Positions 1-11,183 of a stretch of 64,000 nt of DNA are shown here, piece after piece. The translations under genes and the position numbers were made by a program. Under the pieces are notes generated by a model. It searched no databases and was not told the origin of the DNA. It saw nothing but the letters and a program-made list of their open reading frames with translations. Source of the stretch: Chondrus crispus (lineage: Eukaryota > Rhodophyta > Florideophyceae > Gigartinales > Gigartinaceae); contig NW_005178692.1 of assembly GCF_000350225.1 (NCBI RefSeq), forward strand, positions 62,001-126,000, given 5' to 3'. Positions within the stretch are counted from its first letter, which is position 1; each line of letters starts with the position of its first letter.

Positions 1-2115
1 TGTGTCTGAGCTGAGTTGCTCTGCGATTTGTTGAGAGTGGTGTGCTGTTGGGTGCGGGCGGGGGGATTGTCGAGCGTGCGCACATGAGGAACAGCTGATG
101 GGTGGGGGGGCGCCTTGGAGGCTGGCTGGGAGGTTGGCGATGGTTCCTTCCTGTGCCATGCGTTGGAGCGCTTTGGGCGGGGCGTGGTTGAGGGCGAGGT
201 GCCACTCGTACGCGGTTGCTGTGGTTTTTGTCAGTTGTTTGGGTGTGTGTGGATTGGGGTCGTGGAAGTGTTGTATTTTTGGCGATCGGGTTTTGGTGGG
301 TGTGCGGTTTGGCAATAGGTGTGCTGATTTTGTCGCTGATCGGGGTGGGGTGGCCTTTGCTGTGGCCGTTGGTTGCTTGGTCGTCGTGCGGTTGTGGGCT
401 CGTGTTGGCATGGTGCGTGCACTTTTGGCTGTGTGTCGGGTGGTCTTTTTTCGGGGTGACCAGGCATAGGCGTGCAGTGATTTATTCCATGGAGCCGTGC
501 CGATGACTTTGTTTTGTCTGTCCTTGATGTGTGCCGTATTTGTGTCAAAGGTGACCGTGCATGTTAGTGATGCTAGAGCGTGGACAGATACTAGTGTGTA
601 TGGAATGTTCGGGCTGTGTACTGCTTTGAGGCGTAGGGGGTATCCCTTATTGGTATATGTCTGAATGATGCCGGCGTGGGTGCATTTCGTGGGTTGGTTA
701 GTTGCTGTGAGGGATTTTGTGGGATGGGCGAGGAGCTTCATGTGTGGTAGGGGGCGGGATGTGTGCGTGGGATGCGCTGCCGAGTCTAGGATGAACGTAC
801 CCGCCTCGTCTTGGTGGTGGTCGGGTTCGGTGTCGGTGTCGTCCATGTTGAGCTCACTGTAATGCGCGTCGTCTGGTTCGAGGATGGCTCGTGCCTTGGC
901 GGCGGGTCGCCGACGTGCTGTTTTTTGATTCTGCGGATGTGTTTGGTCTCGACATTCGCTGTCCGCGTGCTGCGGGTACCTGACGCCCTTTGAGATGTGA
1001 TGGCGGCAGGGGTTGGTGTGTTTTGTGGCGGGTCGGCGTATTTGGCGGGGTTGGGGGCGGCGCCCGTGGGTTGGTAGGTACGCTCGTGGGCTGGCTGCTG
1101 CTTGTGGCCAAGGGTTGCTTGGTTGGATGGCTTGACGGTATGTTTCGACTCGATTGTATTTGTGCACGAAGTCCTTCACGTCTTTGGGTTGCAGTGACAG
1201 GAGCTGGAGTCCGATGTCCACTGTTGTGGGGTTGTGTTTGAGGCCTTCGATCATGTAGTCTACTTTTGTGCTCTGTTTGGCGATGTCGGGGTAGCGAGCC
1301 GCGATCATTTGCGCCCTAATGGTCTCATGGCGTTGGACGTATTCATAGATTGATTGGCCTGGTTCGATGTGGCACTGTTCCGCTAGTTGTTTTAGGTAGA
1401 GGTGGTCACTCGCATTCGTTGTGTCGAGATGGGCTTTGAGCTTCTCGAGGATGTCATGTGGTGTGGGGTTCTCGTCAGGCATAAGAAGGAGGTTGATGAT
1501 GTCCGCTGGTATTGTGGCTAGCATTTTGCCTAAGAGTTTGTGCTTGGCGTGGAGGTAGTATTTGCGTTCCTGCTCATCGTCTGGGGTGGGCGGGTTGCCC
1601 TCGATATGTTCGATTGCATCTTGTGTGTAGGCTGCAGATTTTATGGCCAGGAGCCATGGTCCATAGTTAGATCGGTCGAGCTTGGGGATGTCCTTAATGT
1701 CCATGGTGTTGAGCGTGTGAGATCGTTGTTGCCTTGAAGGAGGGATGTAGAGAAGGGCTGCTGAATGCAGGAGGTTGGGTGTTGATGAGGATTCGGAAAG
1801 GGGGCGGCGGGGGCGGGTTGTGATGCCTGTCTTTCCGGCTGGTCTGTTTGCAGACGCTCGACGGCTGCGAGTGCGTGTAGCGCGATCCAGTTTGCGTTCA
1901 GTTGATGGTGAGTCGTAGTGGTGCGAAGCGGGCCATAACCTGATGAATCGTAATCCTCATGGGGGTGTCTTTACTCGTCGTCGCCGTCTCGTGGGTCTAA
2001 GTACCGCTGGTGACAGACTGTAATGCTGACAGTCTGTCCTTGCGGTCCGTCAATTACTTGCGCATGTTCCAGCCATGGCCATCACGCCTCCACCGGGGTT
2101 ACCATTGTCATCATG
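1..2115 (-). mobile_element. Copia retrotransposon (family D), 5' part, cut by window edge
   Basis: Read on the minus strand, about 1704 to 850 translates as a Copia gag of the UBN2 type (N-terminal motif NYGPWLLAIKSA, later YEYVQRHETIRAQM), followed by low-complexity Pro/Thr-rich sequence. At about 170-20 there is a GAG-pre-integrase segment (MAQEGTIANLP, then CSSCA). This matches the order in the Copia element at 52-57 kb. A primer-binding site lies at 1928-1940 and the 5' LTR lies above it; its outer edge near 2115 is a guess. Integrase and reverse transcriptase would lie left of position 1. The coding remains are broken in at least two places. G-rich plus-strand ORFs here are antisense shadows. 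Confidence 0.75.
1928..1940 (-). promoter_or_regulatory. Primer-binding site of Copia family D
   Basis: On the minus strand this reads GGTTATGGCCCGC directly after a segment ending TTCATCA, the likely LTR end. It shares the first eight bases with the PBS of the other Copia elements in the window. The start of this sequence fits the complement of the initiator tRNA-Met anticodon loop. Confidence 0.55.
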
Positions 2116-3816
2116 GAGGCTTCGTCCCCTAGGCTTGCGCAGGAGACAGACACTACGCGATAGTAATTACGAGCTTACGCCCGACTATCGATTTGGAAAT
2201 AGCAGTGTGCGACTTTCACGGTCTCCCTACCTCCACCACGTGCCGCCCCTCCATCGGTGACAGCAGAGGCAAACGGCGAAATAGTTTGTTGGATGTTTAT
2301 TAGAAGAGAAAGCACCTCCCTACACAGTACAGGACGTTGCGAAAAATTTTCGCATTTACACATTTACACACATTTTCACATTTAATATGCCATGCCGCTC
2401 TTTTGTACACTGTCAGAGGATTTTTCTAGCTTGTTCACGAGGCACCGAAGGTATACAGTATTCAGATATGTGAGGTGGATGTCTGCAAGGTGTGATGCCA
2501 AGATCAGACCGATGTCTTCGACCCCCGAAGGTGGTCGGAGCGACGGCGGCTTTATTTGCGTAGGAAATGGAGGCGCCGTATTGGCGGTGCCCTATCTATG
2601 GGTGCTGCCTTGTCTGGGTGTAACCGCACAAGGAATGACCCTTGCCCTTGGGTACTACTGTACAAGTTCGAGTCGCCAAATTTTGAACAAATCAAGAGAA
2701 ACCTTCGCAAAATACTCTTAAAAATACTCGATTTTTGGCTGTCTCAGGTGTGTGGTGAAAGGCACGAGGACGGAGTTTGCTGAGGCTGAGGGTCCGCGCG
2801 CGCTATATAACCCTATGCTCAGCTATTGTGACGATTTTTTAGAGCCCCTTTCGGAGCACGTCGGCGTAACTCGAGACTCCTTGGGGGTATGCAGTCCAGA
2901 GTAGGCTCAATCGATCGGCGTCGGCCCTCCGGTTCAGCGGTTGTAAGTTTTAGCGCCTAGAGAGCGGCGGAACGGAAATGACAGGGGTTTACTTTTTTCG
3001 GTTTGGACCGCTCAGAGCACTGGGGCGAAATGAGTACTAAAGGTGTTCTTCAAGGGCGTTGTTACTATCCTTCGAGGGGTGAGTGCTTCTCTGGCGCAGT
3101 GTTGTGTTCTACAAAAGTGCACTGTTGTAGACATTCTGTGTGAGTTTGGATCAGTGGTGTCCTTCCTCGTCCCCATAAGTGCTCTTCAATGCAATAACCT
3201 CACATATATGCACCGATCTCGTCCTAACCCCCTTTACAAATGCCGTCCTACTGTACATAACCTACACAGCGTTGGTGTGCATGACCTCCTCATTCACGAA
3301 AATAGGTTCTCTTTCGGTAGCAATAGAGGGGCCGCCCACCCACAAAGTCGCCTCCCGTCATTACTAGGTTTTCAGGGTGAATGCTGTGCTCATCGGTACT
3401 AATATACACTGCATATAGGAGGCATTCTGAGAAAAATATCAGGATAGTGTCGTCTTAGACAATTATAAACAGCCCATAATACACCAAAAACACGTAAAAG
3501 GGGGGCTACGCAGTGATGAGGTTCTAGACAACAGACACTTTCTGAGATGAAAGATACTATCCTTCCCGGCTGGTGCTATTATAAACCCTTTTCTTACATC
3601 CCATCATATCTGACTTCATGTCAAACGAAAATAAAAACAAATCAGCCCAATCGCTTTTTCACGGATCTTTACTTCAAGGCGGTGTTCGACATATTGGATG
3701 CTTTGTTCCACTTCAATTCCAACCCCACATTACCGCCAATCAGGAAAAGCAACTTTTACCGAAACCTGGTCCAACACTGGAACTCTTTTTCCGATTCCAC
3801 TTCGCATTTTGATGGT
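2116..3816. other. No recognisable gene; LTR scrap of Copia family A at 2750-2815
   Basis: I find no protein I recognise on either strand. About 2750-2815 matches 17131-17190 (shared string CTGAGGCTGAGGGTCCG) and so is a fragment of a Copia family A LTR, minus-oriented, with a TATATA box on that strand near 2805. The short ORFs elsewhere have no family signature. A run of short ACATTT-type repeats lies at about 2350-2385. Confidence 0.5.
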
Positions 3817-5173
3817 CTACTGGCTGCTGCTGTCGGTTCTCTGTGCGACCGCAGCGTCCGCCAACGTTGAAAGAGGACATCGCACATCACTAGGACGTCC
3901 CTGCCTTACAAAAGAGCTGTGTTGAACAGCATTTTCTTTGTTGTCGTCCGCTTCTGCGGTCTTCCTCATTTTCGATTGCGGCTCCGTCTTATTCCTTCTG
4001 CCTTGCGGCGCAGTCCTCTGGCGTTCCAATTTTCTATTTTCACATTCAACACGCTTTGTAGTGCGCTAGGTAGCCTGCTGTTTGCCTTTTTTTCTTTCCC
4101 GTGCAATTTTGTGTTTCTCATTTTGCGAATCTTGTGCTTCCTCGATCTTCTTTTCATGATCTGCAAGTGTCTCGGCATGGCTGAGATAAAGGGCAGGCGC
4201 ACTAGCGCTTAACACGCCGTCTCTTTTGCCACCCACTCGAACAGCTATTCTCTCTACCGTTGTTGTAACAACTTCTTCTCCTCTGCATTCCTCCCTGTGC
4301 CTCTTCACTACCTACAGAGCTCCTTCGACTCCCTGCCCGTTCCTGACGCCCATAATCACGTCATTGACGGTCTGTCAGTGCTTTAAATTACCTGAACAGC
4401 TTGTAGTTTTCGTGATGGTCCAATATTCTTTGACATAACATTCCATATCTCCCGAGCCGTACTTCCATCGTTTCGTCTTTGGAGCACTCTGAAAGGAACT
4501 ACACCCTGATCTTTCGTTTCCTTAAAAGCCACAGCATGCTGTTTGTGCAAATCACTTCTAGTACGCAATCGATTTGCGAAATTAAATTGCAGACCATATG
4601 CCAGTTTTCCTGAAGGGGTCTTTGATATTCTGCACTGTAATTGCCTGAAGCCCTCGGACTGCACACATCAGCTTCCCTCCGACCGAGCATACTTCGGAGG
4701 ACCCATTTTACAAAGCCCGTCCTTCGTCTTTCTCACAGTTTTTTTAAAACAAGAATTAACATCACGCCCACACGGTTGCAGCTCTTGCGTCGTATTGGCC
4801 GGAATCTGAATAGCTTGACATTTTTTGTCAATGCAAGCATGCAGTCACTCTACTCCTTTGCGTGATGCATGCCCATCGAGATGAAACAGATACTGCTTTG
4901 ACGGAGGCACGTGTCCCCTTACAAACCTGTTCAGGTGCTCGACAAATATCGGTATTATGTGCTTCTGCATCGAACCATTTTCGGAGCATACGACGTAGCC
5001 GTCAGCAGAAAACCAACCAACATCATTTAAGGCGTGCAATTCCGTTCCTGTCAAGTTCAGTTCCTCCTTTTCGAATGGTTTGAACCATCTAGTCATCACA
5101 TTTTTGCCCTCCACAATAAAAAAGGAGGTGCAATCAGCCCAGATGCCAACACTGCAATAACGGCTGTTAACAT
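3817..5173 (-). pseudogene. DDE_1 transposase (pogo/CENP-B-like), C-terminal half, split by Copia insertion
   Basis: Minus-strand sequence gives the C-terminal half of a DDE_1-family transposase, the cut-and-paste enzyme of pogo/Tigger-like DNA transposons. The second catalytic Asp is in LDGHASR (D at 4875-4877), and the third is plausibly in QPCGRDVN (D at 4761-4763) after PANTTQEL. A Lys/Glu-rich tail (about 4300-3970) follows, as is common in this family. In-frame stops occur at 4845-4847 (TGA where Trp is expected), near 4676 and near 4382. The N-terminal half continues at 9951-10611, beyond the inserted Copia element, in compatible frame if the 5-bp target duplication is removed. I did not find terminal inverted repeats. 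Inactive as it stands. Confidence 0.75.
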
Positions 5174-5490
5174 TGTTAGTATCTGTCTCAAACGGGTGTT
5201 GATGGATGGGCACGAAGCGAGTCGCTCCTTGACGGACAGATACGAAATAAGATGCTCCCTTCATGGACGATACGTTTGCCCCACGTTCAATTTATTCCTT
5301 TGACGCGTTCTGACAAATGACAGAAACATTGCATGTCAATTGCTCAAGGTATTGCCTGCCGTTTGCGTAGGCTCGCCTCCGTCTCCGGATTGCGGACTAT
5401 AAGTAGCTGTAGGTCTAATGTAGACAGAGAGAAGAACAAAAAAACTCCCACCTCAACTAGCAAAAGCCAACAACCTACCAAACACCAAGT
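5174..5490 (+). repeat. 5' LTR of Copia family B
   Basis: Direct copy of 9634-9950 with two mismatches in 317 bp. It begins TGTTAGTATC and ends CACCAAGT, immediately before the primer-binding site. Confidence 0.95.
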
Positions 5491-5504
5491 GGTTATGGGC
5501 CCAG
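5491..5504 (+). promoter_or_regulatory. Primer-binding site of Copia family B (initiator tRNA-Met half)
   Basis: GGTTATGGGCCCAG lies directly after the 5' LTR. Its complement CTGGGCCCATAACC is the anticodon arm of eukaryotic initiator tRNA-Met. This implies priming by a 5' tRNA fragment cut in the anticodon arm, as known for Drosophila copia. Confidence 0.8.
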
Positions 5505-8500
5505 GTTCACGTTGAACTTTACTGCACCATCTTGCATCGCTGCACTGTCTCCCGTCGTTATACGCGACTGCTAACTAGTTCCTGCACTCCTCCGCAATGG
5601 AAAACAGCACGAAGGTCTACAAGTTTGAGGGGGAGCTGGGAGAGGATTTCCGCATCTGAGAAGCGCGCACTGAGGCCGCTTTGGAAGCGAAGGACATCCT
5701 GAACGTCGTTCTTCAGGATGTCATCGGTGATCGAAAGACTGAGCTTTCGGCAGAGGTCAAACTAAGCGCTGCAAAAGCTCTTGCAACTATTATACAAGGT
5801 TTGGGGGTGAAACCCCTTCGGCTCTGCATGCCGGTTCGGGACAACCCGAATAAGATGTGGAAGCGTCTCCAAGAACGATATGCAGTCGTCAACGCCGCTA
5901 CCAAGGTGCAAGTTCAGACGCAGCTTTCACGAATGACGTACCAAAACGAAGCGATGCCTGACTACATCTTAGCCTTTGAAGAACTGTTCAATTGCCTGGC
6001 TGGCATGGGCAGCGAATTGGCGGAAGACATGCAAATCGCAGTGCTACTAGCATCATTTGGTGACAAGAACCAGTCTGCATTCGGTCATGTAATTGCGTCT
6101 TTACAGGCTACAGTAACGGAACTGACATGGCAAACTGTCACATCAAGACTGCTACAGGAGTTCGAGGCTCAGACTTGGGCCGCACAAACAGCTGGAAAAG
6201 GGATGAAGAACCCTGTCAGCACTGCAGGTACGACTGCTGCCCTCATGGCGAACCAGCAAGGGCGAACATTTGGCAACACTGAATTGTCGTTTAAGAAGCA
6301 CGCAAACGGAGATCATCGTAAGTGCTACTCATGCGGTCGTGTGGGGCACATTGCCAGGAACTGTCGTACCAAGAAACAGCGCCAACGTAGCTACACTGGC
6401 GCGCAGAGTGGTAATGGTTCTGCCAATCATGCTACTATGATGATGGCGACTAAGAAGGCTCAAGGAGATTTTTCGTTTGTTCTTGACTCTGGCCCATCAA
6501 ACAACATGGTTGCGAGTGCAGATCTGCTCTCGAATATCGACGAGATAGAATCCAAGCTCATTGTTCTTGGAAACGGCGAAACACTGCACGCAACTCAACA
6601 AGGTCAGCTTGTTTTGTCCACCATGCTGAACGGAAATGGCTCCCCCGAGCTTCGCAAGACTGTGTTCCATGACGTGCTAGTTGTTCCTGGTCTCGAAGCT
6701 AGCCTACTGTCGTGCGCTTCTCTGTGCCAAGAGGGATACACCATCAAGTTTCATGACGACAAATGCGTTGCTGTTCGGGAAGGATTTATCGAGCTAGAAG
6801 GGAGACTGGCCGATGCTGTATTTAAGCTTGATGCTCATGTCATCACAAGAAGCAAGGGAAAGGCGATGGCAGCTTCGTCTGTAGGTGAGACTCTGTGGCA
6901 CAACCGACTTGGACATGCTCATGTCCGAAGCATCCGACAGCTTGCTAGAACGCAGGCGGTGATTGGGTTGGACATTGATGCGCCGAAGAAGGATTCCGGG
7001 GACTGTGTTCCGTGCCTTCAAGGCAAGCAGCATAAATTTTCAGTCCGAAGGAGGATACTCGTGTCAAGCGGGTCGGAGAGGTCATTCATAGTGACCTTTC
7101 CGGAAAGATGTCAAGGACTTCACTCGGGGGTTCAAACTATTATGTTACATTTATCGATGAGCACAGCGGCTACATGGTGGTTGTTCCCATCGCTCGCAAG
7201 AGCGATGTACTAAACGCTTTCAAAAGGTTCCATAAATGGTTCGAGAGAAAGTATGACTGTCGCATAAAAAGGCTCGAATGCGACGGCGGAGGAGAGTACG
7301 TCGCATGTGATGGTTACCTCGAAGAGCACGGAATAGAGAGAAAGGATCATCCAGCGTACTGCCCCGAACTGAATGGAATAGCGGAACGGGCTAACCGCAC
7401 TCTGATGGAGTCAGCTAGATCAATGATGTACCATGCAAAGATGCCGAAGGAGTTCTGGGCTGAGGCAGTTGCTCATGCGGCGGACATTAGGAACAGGTTC
7501 CTTTGTCCAAGGTCCGACGAGAAGACCTCTTATGAAATACTCACTGGAATCAAACCTCGGGTAGATCACCTGCGGGTCTTTGGGAGTACTGTATGGACAA
7601 ACATTCCCAAAGAGAATCGCCGAAAGCTTGACGAGAAGAGTCGTCAGGGGGTCCTTGTTGGGTGCTACGAGAACAGTACGTACAAGGTCTGGAACGGCAA
7701 GAGCAGGCAGCCCATCGTGGCGAGACATGTAAAGATCCTCGAACAGCGGTTCCCATCCAAGAAGTGGTACGGATTTGGGGACTTCTCGCAAGACGCGGAC
7801 AGTGAGTCAGAGAGCGAGAATCCCAAAACACCAGCACACTGGGACGGCGTTGAGGGTAACTTGAAGAAACATACTAAAGAATCGGAGGAAGATAGCGAGG
7901 CCGACGATCTCCTGACATATGTTCCGCCTGTTCCGTCTGCATACGGGCTCGAGGAGGAGGGGAACAAGGGCATTGACCCTGTCGAGCAATCTCCTCCGAC
8001 TACCGACACAAATACCCACGAGAGGAGATACCCGACACGCAATAGGGAGAAGACCAAGTTCCTGGTACCTGGCAGTGCCTTCTTCTAAAAACTTACAGGA
8101 GAACCAGCCACTGTAGCCGAGGCGGCCAAGATGTCTGATGCTCAAGAATGGGAAAAGGCAGTCCGTTCAGAAATGGAATCTCTCAGGGAGCATAAGGTAT
8201 GGACTGTAGCCGCACTGCCAGAGGGGGTCAAGCCGTTGTCAAGCCTATTCATCTTCAAAAAGAAAATGCTCAAAGACGGATCAGTCGGTCGCTACAAAGC
8301 TCGAGTTGTTGTGCGAGGCTTTATGCAAGGCTTTTTAGAGTTCACATACGCACCGGTCGTGGACTTCACGACTGTACGCGTTGCTCTAACATTAGGAGTA
8401 CAGCGCGGCTATCATATCCATCAGATGGATGTTAAAACAGCCTTCTTGCACGGAGACATTGATGAAGACGTCTTTATTCTCCCGCCTGCTGGAAGTGGGG

Positions 8501-9633
8501 TCAAGCTCGAACAGGGGCAAGCACTTAGACTTCTTAAAGGTCTTTACGGTCTAAAGCGGGCTCCGCTGCTCTGGTTCAAGAAATGGGGCCAGGTTATGGA
8601 CAAACTCGGTTTTGTTGGCATTAAAGCAGATTCCTGTGTCTTTCGTCTCAACGGTGTCTGGGTTCTACTGTACGTAGACGACGTGATCATAATGGGAGAG
8701 TCCTTGTCTAGTGTGCAAAGGACGAAGGAACGCTTGTCTTCCGAACTGGACATGAAGAATCTGGGAGAACTGGCGGACTTTCTGGGCGTGCACTTCAAGA
8801 GAGATGAGGAAGGTGCATGGCTTGCACAGGAACACTATGCCAAGGCAATTATCAGGCGCTTTGGTATGGAGTACTGCAAGCCCGTTGATACTCCGGCTTG
8901 TGTAGAAGGGAAAGAGACCAATCCGGATGACGAAGAATAATTTAAGGACCAGCGCCTATACCAAGAGCTTGTGGGATGCCTCCTGCTTCTTTCTACAAGG
9001 ACGCGGCCTGACATAGCGCTGGCGGTCAATCTGCTCTGCAGGCACAGTGCTAGGCCTCTTTTGAGACACTTCAGAAGCGCAAAGAGAGTCTTGCGTTATC
9101 TTCAAGGAACAAGCAGCTTTGCTCTTCGGCTCGCCGGAAAGCCAACCAAGCTTGTGTGCTACTCAGATTCTGACTGGGCTGGGGACCAGGTAGATCGGAA
9201 GTCCACATCAGGAACACTGCTACAGTTGGCGAGTTCAAGCATCTGTTGGAAGACAGGCAAACAAGACTGCGTGGCTCTCTCATCCACTGAAGCGGAACAC
9301 ATCGCACTCTGCGAGGCCAGCAAAGATATTGTATGGGTCAGAAATCTACTGTCTGCCTTTGATGTTGATTCTTCCGAGGCAACAATAGTGTATGAGGATA
9401 ACCAGGGGGCAATAGCGTGGAGTAAGCAAAGCGTGCGAAACGCCAAGCATGTCGCGATACGGAAAAACTACGTCCTGGATCAATTCAAGAACGGTGTGCT
9501 ACGTGTGGAGTACTGCCCGACAGAACATATGACTGCCGATGTACTCAAAAAACCGCTTCTTCGAACCAAGTTTGAAAAACACCGCGACGGGATGAGTGTG
9601 TTTGCCATTACCGAGCACGGGAGGAAGAGGGGG

Positions 9634-9950
9634 TGTTAGTATCTGTCTCAAACGGGTGTTGATGGATGGGCACGAAGCGAGTCGCTCCTTGACGGACAGA
9701 CACGAAATAAGATGCTCCCTTCATGGACGATACGTTTGCCCCACGTTCAATTTATTCCTTTGACGCGTTCTGACAAATGACAGAAACATTGCATGTCAAT
9801 TGCTCAAGGTATTGCCTGCCGTTTGCGTAGGCTCGCCTCCGTCTCCGGATTGCGGACTATAAGTAGCTGTAGGTCTAATGTAGACAGAGAGAAGAACAAA
9901 AAAACTCCCACCTCAACTAGTAAAAGCCAACAACCTACCAAACACCAAGT
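9634..9950 (+). repeat. 3' LTR of Copia family B
   Basis: Direct copy of the 5' LTR. It is preceded by a purine run (GGGAGGAAGAGGGGG) that fits a polypurine tract for plus-strand priming. Confidence 0.95.
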
Positions 9951-10611
9951 ACCATTACCGCCTTGCTTAACTGTATTATATCCACCGGAATGGCTTGCTG
10001 ATGTCGTAAAAGACTTCTCTCGCTCTCTAAATTCAACGTCCACGGACGTGTCGTCCATATTCCAAAAACGGTCGGGATCTTGCAGCATACCCGGACACTG
10101 TTTGGCGACCCTCAAAAAGACGTCGAAATATGTCTTGACATGTTCGTACGTTTCCCCACGTATCTTAGCCGCCTATTTGTTTTCACTATTGCGGTAGGTG
10201 AACTCGCGGTACCGTGCCCTGAAACTCCTGATTACATCATCACTTGGATAGCCGTCAGTAACACCTTCCCGGCCATCCGCAACTACGCGCAACGTCGTGC
10301 ACTTCAAGTTCTCTGCTGTCATTGCAAATCCTCTCCTTGCTGCAAACACCATGCGATCGGAAATCATATTATCCTCCTCATCACTAAGTACCCGAGGACG
10401 TCCAGGTCGGCACCGATTGGGACTCAAAAGCTGCCATATGTTTCTTTCATTTTTGTCTCCAACATTTTTTTAGCATGTACACCATCGATTTACAAATCCC
10501 AGTTTCCGTCATGACGCTTTTCTGGTTCATCGATGTTGTTTGAAGCAAGGGCACAGCATGTTGACCAGCTTTTTGGCGCAGCTGATCACCATCTCTTCTC
10601 TCACTCGGCAT
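9951..10611 (-). pseudogene. DDE_1 transposase, N-terminal half
   Basis: Minus strand. A start codon at 10611 opens a helix-turn-helix-like segment (TGICKSMVYMLKKC), then RPGRPRVLSDEED and a CENP-B-type linker (GYPSDDVIRSFRARYREF). Next comes the first catalytic Asp in FWNMDDTSVDVEF (about 10050-10055). The reading frame changes near 10430 and again near 10170-10115, so it is broken. Together with the half at 3817-5173 the three acidic catalytic positions are recognisable. The Copia element entered just after the motif VKQGGN. Confidence 0.75.
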
Positions 10612-10850
10612 TGACAGTGGCATGTCGGGGGCAAATGAAGAGTGAGCGTCAGTAGGGAATACGATGGATCTGGTAGTGTCCCTAATGACTAAGGTGATGA
10701 ATTGAGGGGATCAAGTTGGATGGGAGGGATGTCTCTGAGGTCGGCGGGGTGGTATCCATGAATGGCGCACTTTTTCAAAATTATACAATTTCTAAAACTA
10801 CATCAACTGGGAAGGGTACACAGGGAGAGAACGGTACGCGTGAAGGATAT
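10612..10850. other. Spacer between two DNA transposons
   Basis: No coding signal. It should contain the 5' end of the DDE_1 element, but I could not identify an inverted repeat matching the other side. Confidence 0.4.
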
Positions 10851-10892
10851 CCCTAATGTGAATATTGTACGGTGTACCGTACATAAATGAGG
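10851..10892 (+). repeat. Left terminal inverted repeat of the piggyBac-like element
   Basis: Starts CCCTAATGTGAATATT and runs into the motif GTACGGTGTACCGTACAT. It matches the reverse complement of about 14798-14839 with a small length difference. Confidence 0.85.
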
Positions 10893-11183
10893 ATGCATAT
10901 TTTTGGGAAATTGCTTTATGTACGGTGTACCGTACATATAGGCTCATTTTAGACCGTCTTTGAACGATTCTATCTTATAGACAAGTGTAGCGTTCTTATT
11001 TGCAAGTGCATAGGTAGGAAGCGTGGGCTGTGGAGAGCATCCCACCTGTTCACATTTTGTTCAAGTTCAATACCGACTGAATGAATCTCCTCGTGCTCCT
11101 AACACATACCACCCACCCTTCCCCACTCTAAATCTGCCCAACAGACCTTTAAGCCTCAGCCAAAACCCCGCCCCAGCAATCTC

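Larger units (their letters stand above)
5174..9950 (+). mobile_element. Copia retrotransposon (family B), young, both LTRs present
   Basis: LTRs of 317 bp at 5174-5490 and 9634-9950 differ at only two positions, so the insertion is recent. Flanking 5-bp direct repeats are AACAT (5169-5173) and ACCAT (9951-9955), one base apart. PBS follows the 5' LTR. Coding parts in order: gag (from 5597), CCHC zinc knuckle CYSCGRVGHIARNC (about 6321-6363), protease LDSGPSNNM (about 6480), GAG-pre-integrase LWHNRLGHAH (about 6892), integrase core (about 7110-7480), reverse transcriptase with YVDDVI (about 8670), and RNase H (about 9150-9600). The LTR has a TATA-like box ACTATAAGTA at 5396-5405. The LTR ends in AAGT rather than CA. 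The coding region is broken in about four places despite the near-identical LTRs. It sits inside a DDE_1 transposase gene. Confidence 0.95.

Noticed and set aside
98-548. Plus- and minus-strand ORFs at the left edge as host genes
   Set aside because: They are out-of-frame readings of the Copia family D remnant; the meaningful minus-strand reading shows the GAG-pre-integrase motifs.
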